From assembly GCA_934590355.1 (NCBI GenBank), contig CAKTOX010000007.1, forward strand, positions 17,763 through 81,762: 64,000 nucleotides of DNA, given 5' to 3'. This DNA comes from an uncultured Oscillospiraceae bacterium (lineage in GTDB: Bacteria > Bacillota > Clostridia > Oscillospirales > Oscillospiraceae). Shown here one piece after another: positions 43,195 to 52,758 of this stretch. Each line of letters begins with the position of its first letter. The first letter of the stretch is position 1. The notes under the pieces are model-generated. The model did no database searches, had not been told where the DNA came from, and saw nothing but the letters and a program-made list of their open reading frames with translations. The position numbers and the translations under genes were made by a program.

Positions 43195-46100
43195 ATGGTT
43201 ATGAAGATATTGAATCAGCAGATATTTAAAAACAAGGAGGCTGCCGCGCTGCCGGGACTGATGGAGAGCGGCGGACTTCCTGCGCTCGTTTCCGGCCTCT
43301 CGGCGATACACCGCGCAAATCTCGCGGCGGCGCTGTACGAGCGGCTGGAGCTGCCCATTATAGTGGTGTGCCCCGACGACAGCTCCGCTGACAGCTTTGC
43401 GCGCGACCTTGAGGCGATGACGGGCGTGGCGGTCAACACCCTGTACTCGCGCGAATTTACGTTTTATAACTCCCTGGCGGCCTCGCGTGAGACCGAGCAG
43501 AAGCGCCTGAGCATTTTTAACGCCCTCAAGCGAGGCCAAAGCCCCCTTACGGTCGCAACGGTGTCCTCGCTCATGCAGCGCACGATACCCCCGCACACGC
43601 TCGATGAGGCGGCATTCACGGTCACTGACGGCACGAGCTGCCCGCCCGAGGAGCTTGAGAGCGCACTCATCCGCTGCGGCTACACCCGCTGCGAGCAGGT
43701 CGAGGGCGCGGGTCAGTACGCACGGCGCGGCGGCATCATCGACTTCTTTTCTCCGACATATTCCGAGCCTGTGCGTGTCGAATTTTGGGGAGACGACGTC
43801 GACAGCATGGGCTTTTTCGACATAAAAACACAGCGCAGGACGGAGGCTGTCGAAAGCTGTCGGATCCTTCCCGCGGCAGAGAGCCTCGTTTCGCTTGCAA
43901 CGGGCGGAGCTTCGACACTTCTCGACACGATGTGCGCCGCGGCGGACAAATGCGCAAGGCATCGCCGCAGCCCGCAGCTTGCCGAGCTTGAAAATACCCT
44001 GCGCGCCGACATTGAGCGCATCGAGCAGGGCGTAAAGCTCGAATACGCGGACAGATACCTGCCGTTTTTGTACGAAAAATCGACGGGATACGACTATATT
44101 CCCGAGGAAGCGATCGTGTTTTTCGACCAGCCGCCGCGCTGCGCCGACAGAGCCAAGGGCTACCTGAAGCAGCTCGGCGACGACGTGTCGCAGCTTGTCA
44201 AAAAGGGTCTTATCGCGTCGGAGGCGGGCGCATACAGAGCGTCGTGGGATGAGCTCACGCACGCGCTTTCCGAGCACGCGATGTACATGGCCGACGCCTT
44301 CACCGTCGGGCGCTATCCCTTGGAGCCCAAGACCCTCGTGAGCATCGCGGCAAAGCAGCTGCCATCGTATGCAGGCTCTGTAAAGACCGCATTCGACGAC
44401 GTTTCCGCTTATTTAAAGCAGGGCTATCGCGTGGTCGTGCTTGCGGGAGATATGCGCCGTGCCGAGGTTTTGCAGAGCTTTTTTAAGGACGGCGGAATAC
44501 GCGCTGCGCTTCAGGAAAAATTGGAGAAAATGCCCGAGGAGGGTTACTGCACGATAAGCGTCGGCGGAATGTCGGCGGGCATAGAATACCCCGGGATAAA
44601 GCTTGCCGTCATAAGCGATATGCAGCTTCTGCGCGTGCGCGAGCATAAGCACAGGGCGGCAAAAAAGCTCCCCGCGGGCAGGGAAAAGCTAAACTCCTAC
44701 GCCGACCTTGCGCCGGGCGACCTTGTCGTTCACGAGGTGCACGGCATCGGGCGCTTTGCCGGCGTCAAAAAGATGAAGGTTGACGGCTTCGAGAAGGACT
44801 ATATCATGATCCGCTACGCAGGAACGGACACGCTTTACGTTCCCGCGACGGCGCTGGACATGGTGACGAAATATCTCGGCGCGCTCGAGGGTCAGACCGT
44901 GAAGCTCTCGAAAATGGGCGGCGCGGAGTGGTCGCGTGCGCGCACGAGAGCGAAGGCCGCGACGAAGAAGCTGGCGGGAGAGCTCATAAAGCTCTATGCC
45001 GAGCGAATGCGCGTGCCGGGTCATGCGTTTGCCGCCGATACGCCGTGGCAGCGCGAGTTTGAGGATAACTTCGGCTACACGGAAACGGACGATCAGCTTC
45101 GCAGCATTAACGAAATTAAAGCCGACATGGAGGCCGCGACGCCCATGGACAGACTGCTTTGCGGCGACGTCGGCTTCGGCAAAACGGAGGTGGCTCTGCG
45201 CGCGGCGATGAAGTGCATCCTCGATAACCGTCAGGCGGCGATGCTCGTGCCGACGACCGTGCTCGCCCAGCAGCACTATCAGACCGCCGTGCAGCGCTTT
45301 TTCGGCTTTCCCGTGAGCGTCGAGGTGCTCAGCCGCTTCCGCAGCCCCGCGCAGGTGCAAAAGACGCTTGAAAATATAAAATCAGGCAGCTGCGACCTTG
45401 TTATCGGCACGCACCGCCTGCTGCAAAAGGATATTCAATTTAAAAATCTCGGACTTTTAATCGTTGACGAGGAGCAGCGCTTCGGAGTCAGCCACAAGGA
45501 GCATATAAAGGAGATGAGCCGCGGCGTAGACGTGCTCACGCTCTCCGCGACCCCGATACCGCGCACGCTCAATATGGCGCTTTCGGGCATCAGGGATATG
45601 TCCTCGCTCGACGAGCCGCCGCAGGACAGACTGCCCGTGCAGACCTTCGTTATGGAGCACGACTGGGGCATTCTGTGCGACGCCATCAGACGCGAGATAC
45701 AGCGCGGCGGGCAGGTGTATTACCTGCATAACCGCATCAGCACCATCGACCGCACCGCAACGAAAATACGGCAGATGCTCGATGACGAGGTCACCGTCGG
45801 AGTCGCGCACGGGCAGATGGATAAGGAGCTGCTCGCGTCGGTGATGGAGGACGTTGCCGACGGAAAGATACAAATTCTCGTGTGCACGACCATCATCGAA
45901 ACAGGCATAGATATCCCCAACGTCAACACCCTCATCATCGAGGACGCGGACAAAATGGGGCTTGCGCAGCTCCACCAGATACGCGGCAGAGTCGGGCGCA
46001 GCACCCGCCGCGCCTCGGCGTATCTCACCTTCCGTCAGGACAAGGTGCTCACCGAGGACGCGCAGAAGCGCCTCGAGGCGATACGCGAGTTTGCCGAGTT

Positions 46101-46713
46101 CGGCTCGGGCTTCAAGATCGCCATGCGCGACCTCGAAATTCGCGGCGCGGGCAGTCTGCTCGGCGCGGAGCAGTCGGGGCACATGACGGACGTGGGCTAT
46201 GATATGTATATGAAGCTGCTCAGCGAGGCGGTGCTTGAGGAGCGCGGCATCAAGGTCGAGCATCGCGCCGAGTGCTCTGCCGACCTCGCGGTCGCGGCGA
46301 ATATCCCCGCGTCGTATATCCCCGCCGAGGGGCAGCGCATGGATATCTACCGCCGCATCGCGCTGCTGCGCACGGAGGATGAGGCCGACGATCTCATTGA
46401 CGAGCTCATTGACCGCTTCGGTGACCTGCCCTCGGGCGTGAGCGCGCTTATAAACGTGGCGCTGCTGCGCGGCGAGGCAGGGCGCGCGGGCGTTACCGAT
46501 ATCCAGCAGCGCGCCGGCAAGCTCATCTTCTCGCTCGGCGATTTTGACATGGAGCGCATCTCGGCGCTGTACGCCAAGCCCGAGTATAAGGGCTTTCTCA
46601 AGGTCGAGGCGGGCTCGACCCCGCGCGTCAGCCTGCGCCTGAAATCCAACACCCGCATCGTCGATCAGGCCCGCAAATTCATCAAAGCTTTTTCAATGGC
46701 GCTACTGCCGTAG
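43195..46713 (+). CDS. mfd: Transcription-repair coupling factor Mfd
   Basis: A 1172-residue protein that removes stalled RNA polymerase and recruits UvrA. UvrB-like N-terminal domain, RNA polymerase-interacting domain (about residues 500-570), helicase motifs LCGDVGFGKTEVALRAAMK, VDEEQRFGV, LSATPIPRTLN and GRVGRSTRRASAYL, then a TRCF C-terminal domain. Two ATGs (43195, 43201) are possible: GGAGG is 18 bases before the first, and the promoter predicts a nearly leaderless message for the second. The C-terminus SMALLP with TAG is read from repeat sequence and matches the ALLP end of the M14 peptidase. Confidence 0.95.
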   Translation: MVMKILNQQIFKNKEAAALPGLMESGGLPALVSGLSAIHRANLAAALYERLELPIIVVCPDDSSADSFARDLEAMTGVAVNTLYSREFTFYNSLAASRETEQKRLSIFNALKRGQSPLTVATVSSLMQRTIPPHTLDEAAFTVTDGTSCPPEELESALIRCGYTRCEQVEGAGQYARRGGIIDFFSPTYSEPVRVEFWGDDVDSMGFFDIKTQRRTEAVESCRILPAAESLVSLATGGASTLLDTMCAAADKCARHRRSPQLAELENTLRADIERIEQGVKLEYADRYLPFLYEKSTGYDYIPEEAIVFFDQPPRCADRAKGYLKQLGDDVSQLVKKGLIASEAGAYRASWDELTHALSEHAMYMADAFTVGRYPLEPKTLVSIAAKQLPSYAGSVKTAFDDVSAYLKQGYRVVVLAGDMRRAEVLQSFFKDGGIRAALQEKLEKMPEEGYCTISVGGMSAGIEYPGIKLAVISDMQLLRVREHKHRAAKKLPAGREKLNSYADLAPGDLVVHEVHGIGRFAGVKKMKVDGFEKDYIMIRYAGTDTLYVPATALDMVTKYLGALEGQTVKLSKMGGAEWSRARTRAKAATKKLAGELIKLYAERMRVPGHAFAADTPWQREFEDNFGYTETDDQLRSINEIKADMEAATPMDRLLCGDVGFGKTEVALRAAMKCILDNRQAAMLVPTTVLAQQHYQTAVQRFFGFPVSVEVLSRFRSPAQVQKTLENIKSGSCDLVIGTHRLLQKDIQFKNLGLLIVDEEQRFGVSHKEHIKEMSRGVDVLTLSATPIPRTLNMALSGIRDMSSLDEPPQDRLPVQTFVMEHDWGILCDAIRREIQRGGQVYYLHNRISTIDRTATKIRQMLDDEVTVGVAHGQMDKELLASVMEDVADGKIQILVCTTIIETGIDIPNVNTLIIEDADKMGLAQLHQIRGRVGRSTRRASAYLTFRQDKVLTEDAQKRLEAIREFAEFGSGFKIAMRDLEIRGAGSLLGAEQSGHMTDVGYDMYMKLLSEAVLEERGIKVEHRAECSADLAVAANIPASYIPAEGQRMDIYRRIALLRTEDEADDLIDELIDRFGDLPSGVSALINVALLRGEAGRAGVTDIQQRAGKLIFSLGDFDMERISALYAKPEYKGFLKVEAGSTPRVSLRLKSNTRIVDQARKFIKAFSMALLP

Positions 46714-46849
46714 GGGCAATGCGCCTTGACGCTCCTACCGATACATCTATTGCCTCGGCTCGGTAACGAGAGGGCGGAGGAAACCGCCGCAGTCCGTTAC
46801 CGTGACAGCGCAGTTTTGAGCGAGAAATTTTTTGTTCAGGCAAAATAAC
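46714..46849. repeat. Repeat A and A' arms after mfd
   Basis: A and A' arms that begin inside the mfd coding end and run to about 46820; nothing else is seen before the terminator. Confidence 0.75.
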
Positions 46850-46886
46850 AAAATCTCGGTAATACTTTGCGTATTACCGAGATTTT
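46850..46886. terminator. Bidirectional terminator
   Basis: AAAATCTCGGTAATAC pairs with GTATTACCGAGATTTT (loop TTTGC), between convergent mfd and the PFL gene. Confidence 0.92.
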
Positions 46887-46965
46887 TTATGAAGCATGGG
46901 CGGAAAAGAGCCGCTCAAAACCGTATGTTTTCTTCTCTCAACCGGCCTAACCCGTGGTTTTTCGT

Positions 46966-48324
46966 TTAGTTTTTGAGGCTTTGCAGAGGTGCGGGGATGC
47001 GCCCGCCGCGGGCTATAAACGCCGCCGACGACTCGGAGTGCACCGGCATCACCGGCGCCGAGCCGAGCAGTCCGCCGAGCTCGATGCGGTCGCCCACGCT
47101 CTTGCCCTCGACGGGGATGATGCGCACGGCGGTGGTCTTGGAGTTGACCATGCCTATGGCGGCCTCGTCGGCGATGATGGCGGATATCGTCTCCGCGCTC
47201 GTATCGCCCGGCACGGCGATCATGTCAAGCCCGACCGAGCACACGCAGGTCATCGCCTCGAGCTTGTCTGTCGTGAGCGTTCCGCGCTCGGCCGCGGCTA
47301 TCATGCCCTCGTCCTCGGACACGGGTATGAACGCGCCCGACAGCCCGCCGACGTGACCCGACGCCATGACGCCGCCCTTTTTGACCGCGTCGTTCAAAAG
47401 CGCAAGCGCCGCGGTGGTGCCGTGGGTGCCGCAGACCTCGAGACCCATCTCCTCAAGTATCCGCGCAACGCTGTCGCCCACCGCCGGAGTCGGCGCGAGC
47501 GAGAGGTCAACGATGCCGAACGGCGCGTTGAGCCGCCTCGACGCCTCCGCCGCGACCATCTGACCCATGCGCGTTATCTGAAACGCGGTCTTTTTTATCG
47601 TCTCCGCCACAACGTCGAAGCTCGCGCCATTGCATTTTTGCAGCGCGTGATGCACCACGCCCGGACCCGACACGCCGACGTTTATCACGCAGTCAGCCTC
47701 GCCCACGCCGTGAAACGCGCCCGCCATAAACGGATTATCCTCCACGGCGTTGCAGAACACGACGAGCTTTGCGCAGCCGAGCCCGTCGTCGTCGCGTGTC
47801 AGGTGCGCGGTGTCCTTTATAATGCGGCCGAGCCGCGCAACGGCGTCCATGTTGATGCCCGCCTTGGTCGAGCCGACGTTCACGCTCGAGCAGACGATGT
47901 CCGTCTCCGCGAGCGCCTGCGGTATCGCGCGCAGCAGCAGCTCGTCGCCCTTGTTAAAGCCCTTCTGCACCAGCGCGGAGTAGCCGCCGATGAAGTTCAC
48001 GCCGCACTGCTTGGCGGCGCGGTCGAGGGTGCGCGCAAAGGGAATGTAGTCGCTCGTATCGCAGCTTCCCGCTACGAGCGCGATGGGCGTGACCGAGATG
48101 CGCTTGTTGACGATGGGGATGCCGAACTCGCTCTCAATGTCCTCGCCGGTGCGCACGAGCCTTTCCGCGCGGCGGCAGATCTTGTCGTATATCTTGTCGC
48201 AGCAGCGCTCGGCGTCCTCGCTCGCGCAGTCGAGCAGCGAGATGCCCATTGTGATGGTGCGGATGTCGAGGTGCTGCTTGTCGATCATGTCGATGGTGTC
48301 GAAGATGTTGCTCAGACTCAGCAT
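46966..48324 (-). CDS. PFL-family protein (UPF0210/DUF711)
   Basis: A 452-residue cytoplasmic protein matching UPF0210, a glycyl-radical-enzyme-like fold of unknown reaction. Family hallmarks are ITMGISLLDCAS, FIGGYSALVQKG, VCSSVNVGSTKAGINMDAV and the C-terminal GLDMIAVPGDTSAETISAIIADEAAIGMVN. No glycyl-radical motif is seen, so it is not a functional pyruvate formate-lyase. It lies nine bases after an ACT-domain gene, a pairing kept across Firmicutes and some archaea, suggesting that the ACT protein regulates it allosterically. SD GAGG is 7 bases before the ATG. Confidence 0.92.
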   Translation of the reverse strand: MLSLSNIFDTIDMIDKQHLDIRTITMGISLLDCASEDAERCCDKIYDKICRRAERLVRTGEDIESEFGIPIVNKRISVTPIALVAGSCDTSDYIPFARTLDRAAKQCGVNFIGGYSALVQKGFNKGDELLLRAIPQALAETDIVCSSVNVGSTKAGINMDAVARLGRIIKDTAHLTRDDDGLGCAKLVVFCNAVEDNPFMAGAFHGVGEADCVINVGVSGPGVVHHALQKCNGASFDVVAETIKKTAFQITRMGQMVAAEASRRLNAPFGIVDLSLAPTPAVGDSVARILEEMGLEVCGTHGTTAALALLNDAVKKGGVMASGHVGGLSGAFIPVSEDEGMIAAAERGTLTTDKLEAMTCVCSVGLDMIAVPGDTSAETISAIIADEAAIGMVNSKTTAVRIIPVEGKSVGDRIELGGLLGSAPVMPVHSESSAAFIARGGRIPAPLQSLKN

Positions 48325-48333
48325 GGCGCCACC

Positions 48334-48603
48334 TCACAGCTTGTGCATCGCGTCGAAGATGTCCTCGCGCTGGATGCGGATAGACAGGCCGCGGCCCTCG
48401 CCGTAGCCCTTGAGCGTGTCGCGCAGGGCGGAAAACGGCTCCGTGCACGCGGCAAGATCGACGACCATCATCATCGTGAAGTAGCCCTCCATGATGGTCT
48501 GGCTGATGTCGAGGACGTTGACGTTGTGATCGGCAAGGCGGTTGCACACGCCGGCGATTATGCCGACCTGATCCTTGCCCACGACCGTTACTATTGCTTT
48601 CAT
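48334..48603 (-). CDS. ACT-domain regulatory protein (UPF0237)
   Basis: An 89-residue protein consisting of one ACT domain (MKAIVTVVGKDQVGIIAGVCNRLADHNVNVLDISQTIMEGYFTMMM). Such stand-alone ACT proteins bind amino acids or other small ligands. It is the fixed neighbour of the PFL-family gene and probably its regulator. The ATG at 48603 has AAGGAG and AAGG just upstream; longer starts run into repeat A. Confidence 0.9.
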   Translation of the reverse strand: MKAIVTVVGKDQVGIIAGVCNRLADHNVNVLDISQTIMEGYFTMMMVVDLAACTEPFSALRDTLKGYGEGRGLSIRIQREDIFDAMHKL

Positions 48604-48624
48604 AATTCCTTCTCCTTTTTTAAT

Positions 48625-49058
48625 CTCGCCTTGACGCACCTACGGATACGCATATTGCGTCAGCACGGTGTCGAAAATGCCGACGAAACCGTAGCTGCCG
48701 CGCCACCCGTGAGTGCGGTTATAGTCGGCACTTCCGACAACATCGTAGGGGCGAGCATTGCTCGCCCGCTGTCGCGCCCTTGTCGGCAGTCCGTTACCGT
48801 GATACCGCACTTAAAGCCACCGCCATTGTCGGTGGCGCATTGCCTCAACGGCAGTTGCCGCCCTTTGGCGGCGGATGAGGTGTTTATGTTTCTTAATTAA
48901 CAGGCTTAAAATCACCTCATCAGTCAGGCTTGCGCCTGACAGCTTCCCCTCAAGGGGAAGCCAATAAGGGTGCAGGCTTCCGCCGTAGTCCGTTACCGTG
49001 ATACCGCACTTAACAACTCCGCCATTGTCGGTAGCGCCATCGCCCCCCACGGCAGTGG
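48625..49058. repeat. Repeat mosaic between mscL and the ACT gene
   Basis: No gene is supported. An A arm, an A' piece, half D (48747-48772), an A' arm, a B repeat with one end replaced (about 48867-48965) and an A' arm ending GGCAGTGGTTAG at the mscL stop. Confidence 0.82.
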
Positions 49059-49493
49059 TTAGCGGTTTTTGAGCTCCTCGAGAATGTCGGCGAGCAGCTC
49101 CTCGGTGGTGGGCTTGGGCTCCTCCTCGGGCTTTTCCTCGGGCGCGGCCTTTTTCTCGGTCAGGCTGCGTGCCTTGTTAAACAGCTTGAGGATGATGAAC
49201 ACCACCAGCGCCATCAGCAGGAAATCGATGACGACCGCGACAAAGTTGCCGAAGCCGATGACTATCGCCTCCTGCACGACCTCACCGTTTTCCACGACCT
49301 CGGGCCGTGCGATGAGGTTGAGCGCGCTCATGTCGCGGGTGCCGAACAGCCAGCTGATAAACGGCATGAACAGGTCGTTGACGAGCGACGTCGTTATCTT
49401 GCCGAACGCGGTCGCGACGATAACGCCGACGGCCATGTCCATGACGTTGCCGCGCATGATAAATTCCTTAAATTCTGCTGCAAATTTTTTCAT
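49059..49493 (-). CDS. mscL: Large-conductance mechanosensitive channel MscL
   Basis: A 144-residue channel with two membrane helices (about 16-38 and 77-100), the conserved N-terminus FIMRGNVMDMAVGVIVATAFGKI and a charged cytoplasmic helix. It opens on membrane tension to release solutes during osmotic downshock. The ATG at 49493 is preferred over 49499 because GGAAG is then 7 bases away. The stop TAA and preceding C are the end of repeat A' (GGCAGTGGTTAG). Confidence 0.94.
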   Translation of the reverse strand: MKKFAAEFKEFIMRGNVMDMAVGVIVATAFGKITTSLVNDLFMPFISWLFGTRDMSALNLIARPEVVENGEVVQEAIVIGFGNFVAVVIDFLLMALVVFIILKLFNKARSLTEKKAAPEEKPEEEPKPTTEELLADILEELKNR

Positions 49494-49509
49494 AATCATT
49501 CTTCCTTTT

Positions 49510-49676
49510 TTTATCTCGCTTTAAAGCTCCTACGGATACGGTTATTGCGGTTGCACGGTGTCGAGGGTGCAGGCGAAACCGTGAAACTGTCGCCTCCCGT
49601 GAGTTCGGTTTTCGTCGGCAGTCCGTCACCGTGATACCGCAGTTAATCTATTTTCATTGTCGGCAGCGCCATTGCC
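49510..49676. repeat. Repeat arms between serS and mscL
   Basis: An A arm and an A' arm; the A' end overlaps the serS stop. Confidence 0.8.
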
Positions 49677-50984
49677 TCAACGGCAGTTGGGGAGCAGGAC
49701 GGATTTGCCGCCCATATAGGGACGCAGCACCTCGGGAATGGTGACGCTGCCGTCGGCCTGGAGGTGATTTTCGAGGAACGCGATGAGCATACGCGGCGGA
49801 GCAACGACGGTGTTGTTGAGTGTGTGGGGCAGGTACATCTTGCCGTCCTCGCCCTTGACGCGGATCTTCAGTCTGCGCGCCTGAGCATCGCCGAGGTTCG
49901 AGCAGGAGCAGACCTCGAAATACTTCTTCTGGCGCGGCGACCACGCCTCGATATCGCAGGACTTGACCTTGAGGTCGGCAAGGTCGCCCGAGCAGCACTC
50001 GAGCTGGCGCACGGGTATCTCAAGGCTGCGGAAGAGCTCGACGCTGTAGCGCCACATCTTCTCGTACCAGTCCTTGCTCTCCTCGGGCTTGCAGACGACT
50101 ATCATCTCCTGCTTCTCAAACTGATGGATGCGGTAAACGCCGCGCTCCTCGATGCCGTGCGCGCCCTTCTCCTTGCGGAAGCAGGGGCTGTAGCTCGTGA
50201 GGGTCTGCGGCAGTGAGCCCTCGGGCAGTATCTGATCTATGAATTTGCCAATCATCGAGTGCTCGCTCGTGCCGATAAGATACAGATCCTCGCCCTCTAT
50301 CTTGTACATCATCGCGTCCATATCCGTCTGGCTCATGACGCCCTCGACGACGTTGCCGTGGATCATGAACGGCGGCACGCAGTAGGTGAAGCCCTTGTCG
50401 ATCATGAAGTCGCGTCCGTAGGCGGTCACCGCGGAGTGCAGGCGCGCAATGTCGCCCATGAGATAGTAAAATCCGCTGCCGGACACGCGGGCGGCGGCGT
50501 CCATGTCAACGCCGTTAAAGCTTTCCATTATCTCGGTGTGGTAGGGAATGTCGTAATCGGGCACGACCGGCTCGCCGAAGCGCTCGACCTCGACGTTTGC
50601 CGAGTCGTCGGGACCGATGGGCACGGAGGGGTCAATGATGTTCGGGATGGTGAGCATGATCCTTCTTATCTGCTCTGCCAGCTCGTCGTGCTCCTTCTCA
50701 AGCGCCGCGAGACGCTCTGCGTTTGCCTTGACCTGCGCCTTCGCTTCCTCCGCCTCGACAAGCTTCGACGGATCCTTCTTCGCCTGACCCATGAGCTGTC
50801 CTACCTTTTTCGACAGCGCGTTGCGGCTCGCACGAAGCTCGTTTGCCTCGGTCATCGCCGCGCGGTACTTGACGTCAAGCTCTATCACCTCGTCAACCAG
50901 TGGCAGCTTTGCGTCCTGAAACTTCTTCCTAATATTTTCCTTTACGATTTCGGGGTTCTCACGAACAAATTTTATATCAAGCAT
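49677..50984 (-). CDS. serS: Seryl-tRNA synthetase
   Basis: A 435-residue class II synthetase. The N-terminal long coiled-coil arm that grips tRNA-Ser spans about residues 25-105; class II motif 2 is SPCFRKEKGAHGIEERGVYRIHQFEKQEM and motif 3 is near NNTVVAPPRMLIAFLENH. The usual C-terminus RPYMGG is extended by KSVLLPNCR, whose last residues and TGA come from repeat A' (the same NCR end as RnhA). It follows parB by 16 bases, so parA-parB-serS may be one transcript. No T-box leader is seen. Confidence 0.96.
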   Translation of the reverse strand: MLDIKFVRENPEIVKENIRKKFQDAKLPLVDEVIELDVKYRAAMTEANELRASRNALSKKVGQLMGQAKKDPSKLVEAEEAKAQVKANAERLAALEKEHDELAEQIRRIMLTIPNIIDPSVPIGPDDSANVEVERFGEPVVPDYDIPYHTEIMESFNGVDMDAAARVSGSGFYYLMGDIARLHSAVTAYGRDFMIDKGFTYCVPPFMIHGNVVEGVMSQTDMDAMMYKIEGEDLYLIGTSEHSMIGKFIDQILPEGSLPQTLTSYSPCFRKEKGAHGIEERGVYRIHQFEKQEMIVVCKPEESKDWYEKMWRYSVELFRSLEIPVRQLECCSGDLADLKVKSCDIEAWSPRQKKYFEVCSCSNLGDAQARRLKIRVKGEDGKMYLPHTLNNTVVAPPRMLIAFLENHLQADGSVTIPEVLRPYMGGKSVLLPNCR

Positions 50985-51000
50985 GATTTTTTACTCCTTT

Positions 51001-51903
51001 TCAGCTTATTATCTCTTCCCAGGTCTTGCCCATGCGGGCGAGGTTTGCGATCAGCGCTTCGCGGTCGTCACTGTCATAAAATTCCAAGACTATCTTGCCG
51101 CCCTTGCGCTTTTGCTCGATGCCGACCTTGCGCGAGAGCGAGCGGCTGAGGTAATTTTCGGTCTCGGCGATGTAATCGACCATGAGCTCGTCCGTTTTTG
51201 TCGGCTCCTCGGGCTCCTCGGCGAGCTTTTTGAGGGTTTTCGCAACGAGCTGCTCGGTCTTTCGCACGGAAAGACAGCCGTCGATGACGGTCTGCGCCGC
51301 CTTTAGCTGCTCGGCCTCGACGCCGATGGGCAGCAGCGCCCTTGCGTGACCGGCGGAGAGCTTGCCCTCCTCCACGAGCGGCAGCACGCTCCTGCTCAGG
51401 CTCAGCAGGCGCATCGCGTTGGCTATCGCGGGGCGCGACTTTCCGACACTTTTCGACGCCTCCTCCTGGGTCAGACCGTATTCCTCGATGAGGCTCTTGT
51501 AGCCGAGCGCTTCTTCTATTGGATTGAGATCCTCGCGCTGGAGGTTTTCAACGAGCGCAAGCTCCGCGACCCGCCTGTCGTCAGCCTCGATAACGCGCAC
51601 GGGCACCTCGATGAGCCCCGCCATGCGGCTTGCGCGCCAGCGGCGCTCGCCGGCGATGATCTGATAATAGCCGCTGTCCTGACGGCGGACGGTTATGGGC
51701 TGGATGAGCCCGTACTGGGCGATGGAGTCCGACAGCTCCTGCAAGGCGTCCTCGTCGAAGCGATTGCGCGGCTGCTCGGTGCGGGGCTCGACCTTAGCGA
51801 TGGGAACGTATATCAGCTCGCCCTCGCCCTCATTTTCGAGAATATCCTCACCGAAAAGCTCACTCAGACCGCGTCCGAGCCCTTTTTTTATGTCTTTTGC
51901 CAT
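51001..51903 (-). CDS. parB: Chromosome partitioning protein ParB (Spo0J)
   Basis: A 300-residue ParB. CTP-binding motifs GERRWRAS and ENLQREDLNPIEEA are intact, followed by the helix-turn-helix (LTQEEASKSVGKSRPAIANAMRLL) that binds parS and a C-terminal dimer domain. It loads at parS as a CTP-dependent clamp and recruits condensin. Two parS sites lie just beyond parA. Transcription here points towards oriC, opposite to the usual Firmicute arrangement. Confidence 0.96.
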   Translation of the reverse strand: MAKDIKKGLGRGLSELFGEDILENEGEGELIYVPIAKVEPRTEQPRNRFDEDALQELSDSIAQYGLIQPITVRRQDSGYYQIIAGERRWRASRMAGLIEVPVRVIEADDRRVAELALVENLQREDLNPIEEALGYKSLIEEYGLTQEEASKSVGKSRPAIANAMRLLSLSRSVLPLVEEGKLSAGHARALLPIGVEAEQLKAAQTVIDGCLSVRKTEQLVAKTLKKLAEEPEEPTKTDELMVDYIAETENYLSRSLSRKVGIEQKRKGGKIVLEFYDSDDREALIANLARMGKTWEEIIS

Positions 51904-51905
51904 TT

Positions 51906-52676
51906 TCAGCTCCTTTTCCGGTACTTTTCGCGCAGCAGAAACTCCTCGGCGAGCTTCATGTATGCGCGGCTTCCCTTGCCGATGCGGTCATACGACACTC
52001 CGGGCTTGCCGTGGCTGGGCGCCTCGGAAAGACGCACGCTGCGCGGTATCACCGTCTCGTAGACCTTCGCACCGAAGTATTCCTTGAGCTCAAACGCGAC
52101 CTGCTGCGTCAGGTTGGTGCGGCCGTCGTACATGGTCAACACGATGCCCTGGATGCGCAGCGAGGGGTTGAGCCGCTTATTGCACATTTTGATGGTCATC
52201 ATCAGATCCGCGATGCCCTCGAGCGCGTAGTATTCGCACTGCATGGGAATGATGACGCTGTCGGCGGCGACAAGCGCGTTGAGGGTCAGCAGCTCCAACG
52301 ACGGGGGACAGTCGATAAATATGTAGTCGTAGTCGTTGTAGACGAGCTGGAGCGCGTTTTTGAGCACAAACTCGCGCTTTTCCTGCCGCACGAGCTCGAC
52401 CGACGCTCCCGACAGCTCCTTATTTGACGGGATTACGTCGCCGTAGTCTGTTTTCTTTATACAGTCCAGCGGGTCGGCGTTTTTAATCAGCAGCTCGTAT
52501 GTACCGGGCGCGGCGTACTTGTCAACGCCCATGCCCGAGGTCGAGTTGCCCTGCGGGTCACAGTCTATGAGAAGCACCTTTTTGCCCTTCATTTTCAGTG
52601 CGCAGGCAAGGTTAACGCAGGTCGTGGTCTTGCCGACGCCGCCCTTCTGGTTGGCTATTGCGATTATTCGTGACAT
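51906..52676 (-). CDS. parA: Chromosome partitioning ATPase ParA (Soj)
   Basis: A 256-residue deviant Walker ATPase: IIAIANQKGGVGKTTTCVNLA near residues 3-23, the DCDPQGNSTSG switch and FIDCPPSLELLTLNAL. It works with ParB in origin segregation and, as Soj in Bacillus, modulates DnaA. The ATG at 52676 (MSRIIAIANQ) is chosen since GAGG is 7 bases upstream; an open frame reaching back to 52775 crosses the parS sites and is rejected. It is 2 bases from parB. Confidence 0.96.
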   Translation of the reverse strand: MSRIIAIANQKGGVGKTTTCVNLACALKMKGKKVLLIDCDPQGNSTSGMGVDKYAAPGTYELLIKNADPLDCIKKTDYGDVIPSNKELSGASVELVRQEKREFVLKNALQLVYNDYDYIFIDCPPSLELLTLNALVAADSVIIPMQCEYYALEGIADLMMTIKMCNKRLNPSLRIQGIVLTMYDGRTNLTQQVAFELKEYFGAKVYETVIPRSVRLSEAPSHGKPGVSYDRIGKGSRAYMKLAEEFLLREKYRKRS

Positions 52677-52724
52677 ATTCTCACCTCTTAATGCAAGTAT
52701 AGCAAACCTTATGCGCAATTTCAA

Positions 52725-52740
52725 TGTTCCACGTGAAACA
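52725..52740. promoter_or_regulatory. parS site (one mismatch)
   Basis: TGTTCCACGTGAAACA; differs at one base from the Bacillus parS consensus TGTTTCACGTGAAACA. Confidence 0.93.
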
Positions 52741-52758
52741 TTTGAAAATTTTTCGCGG

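Noticed and set aside
46954..48900. A 648-codon plus-strand open frame
   Set aside because: Antisense to the PFL and ACT genes, rich in Arg, His and Ala as expected for a shadow frame in GC-rich DNA, and it continues into repeats.
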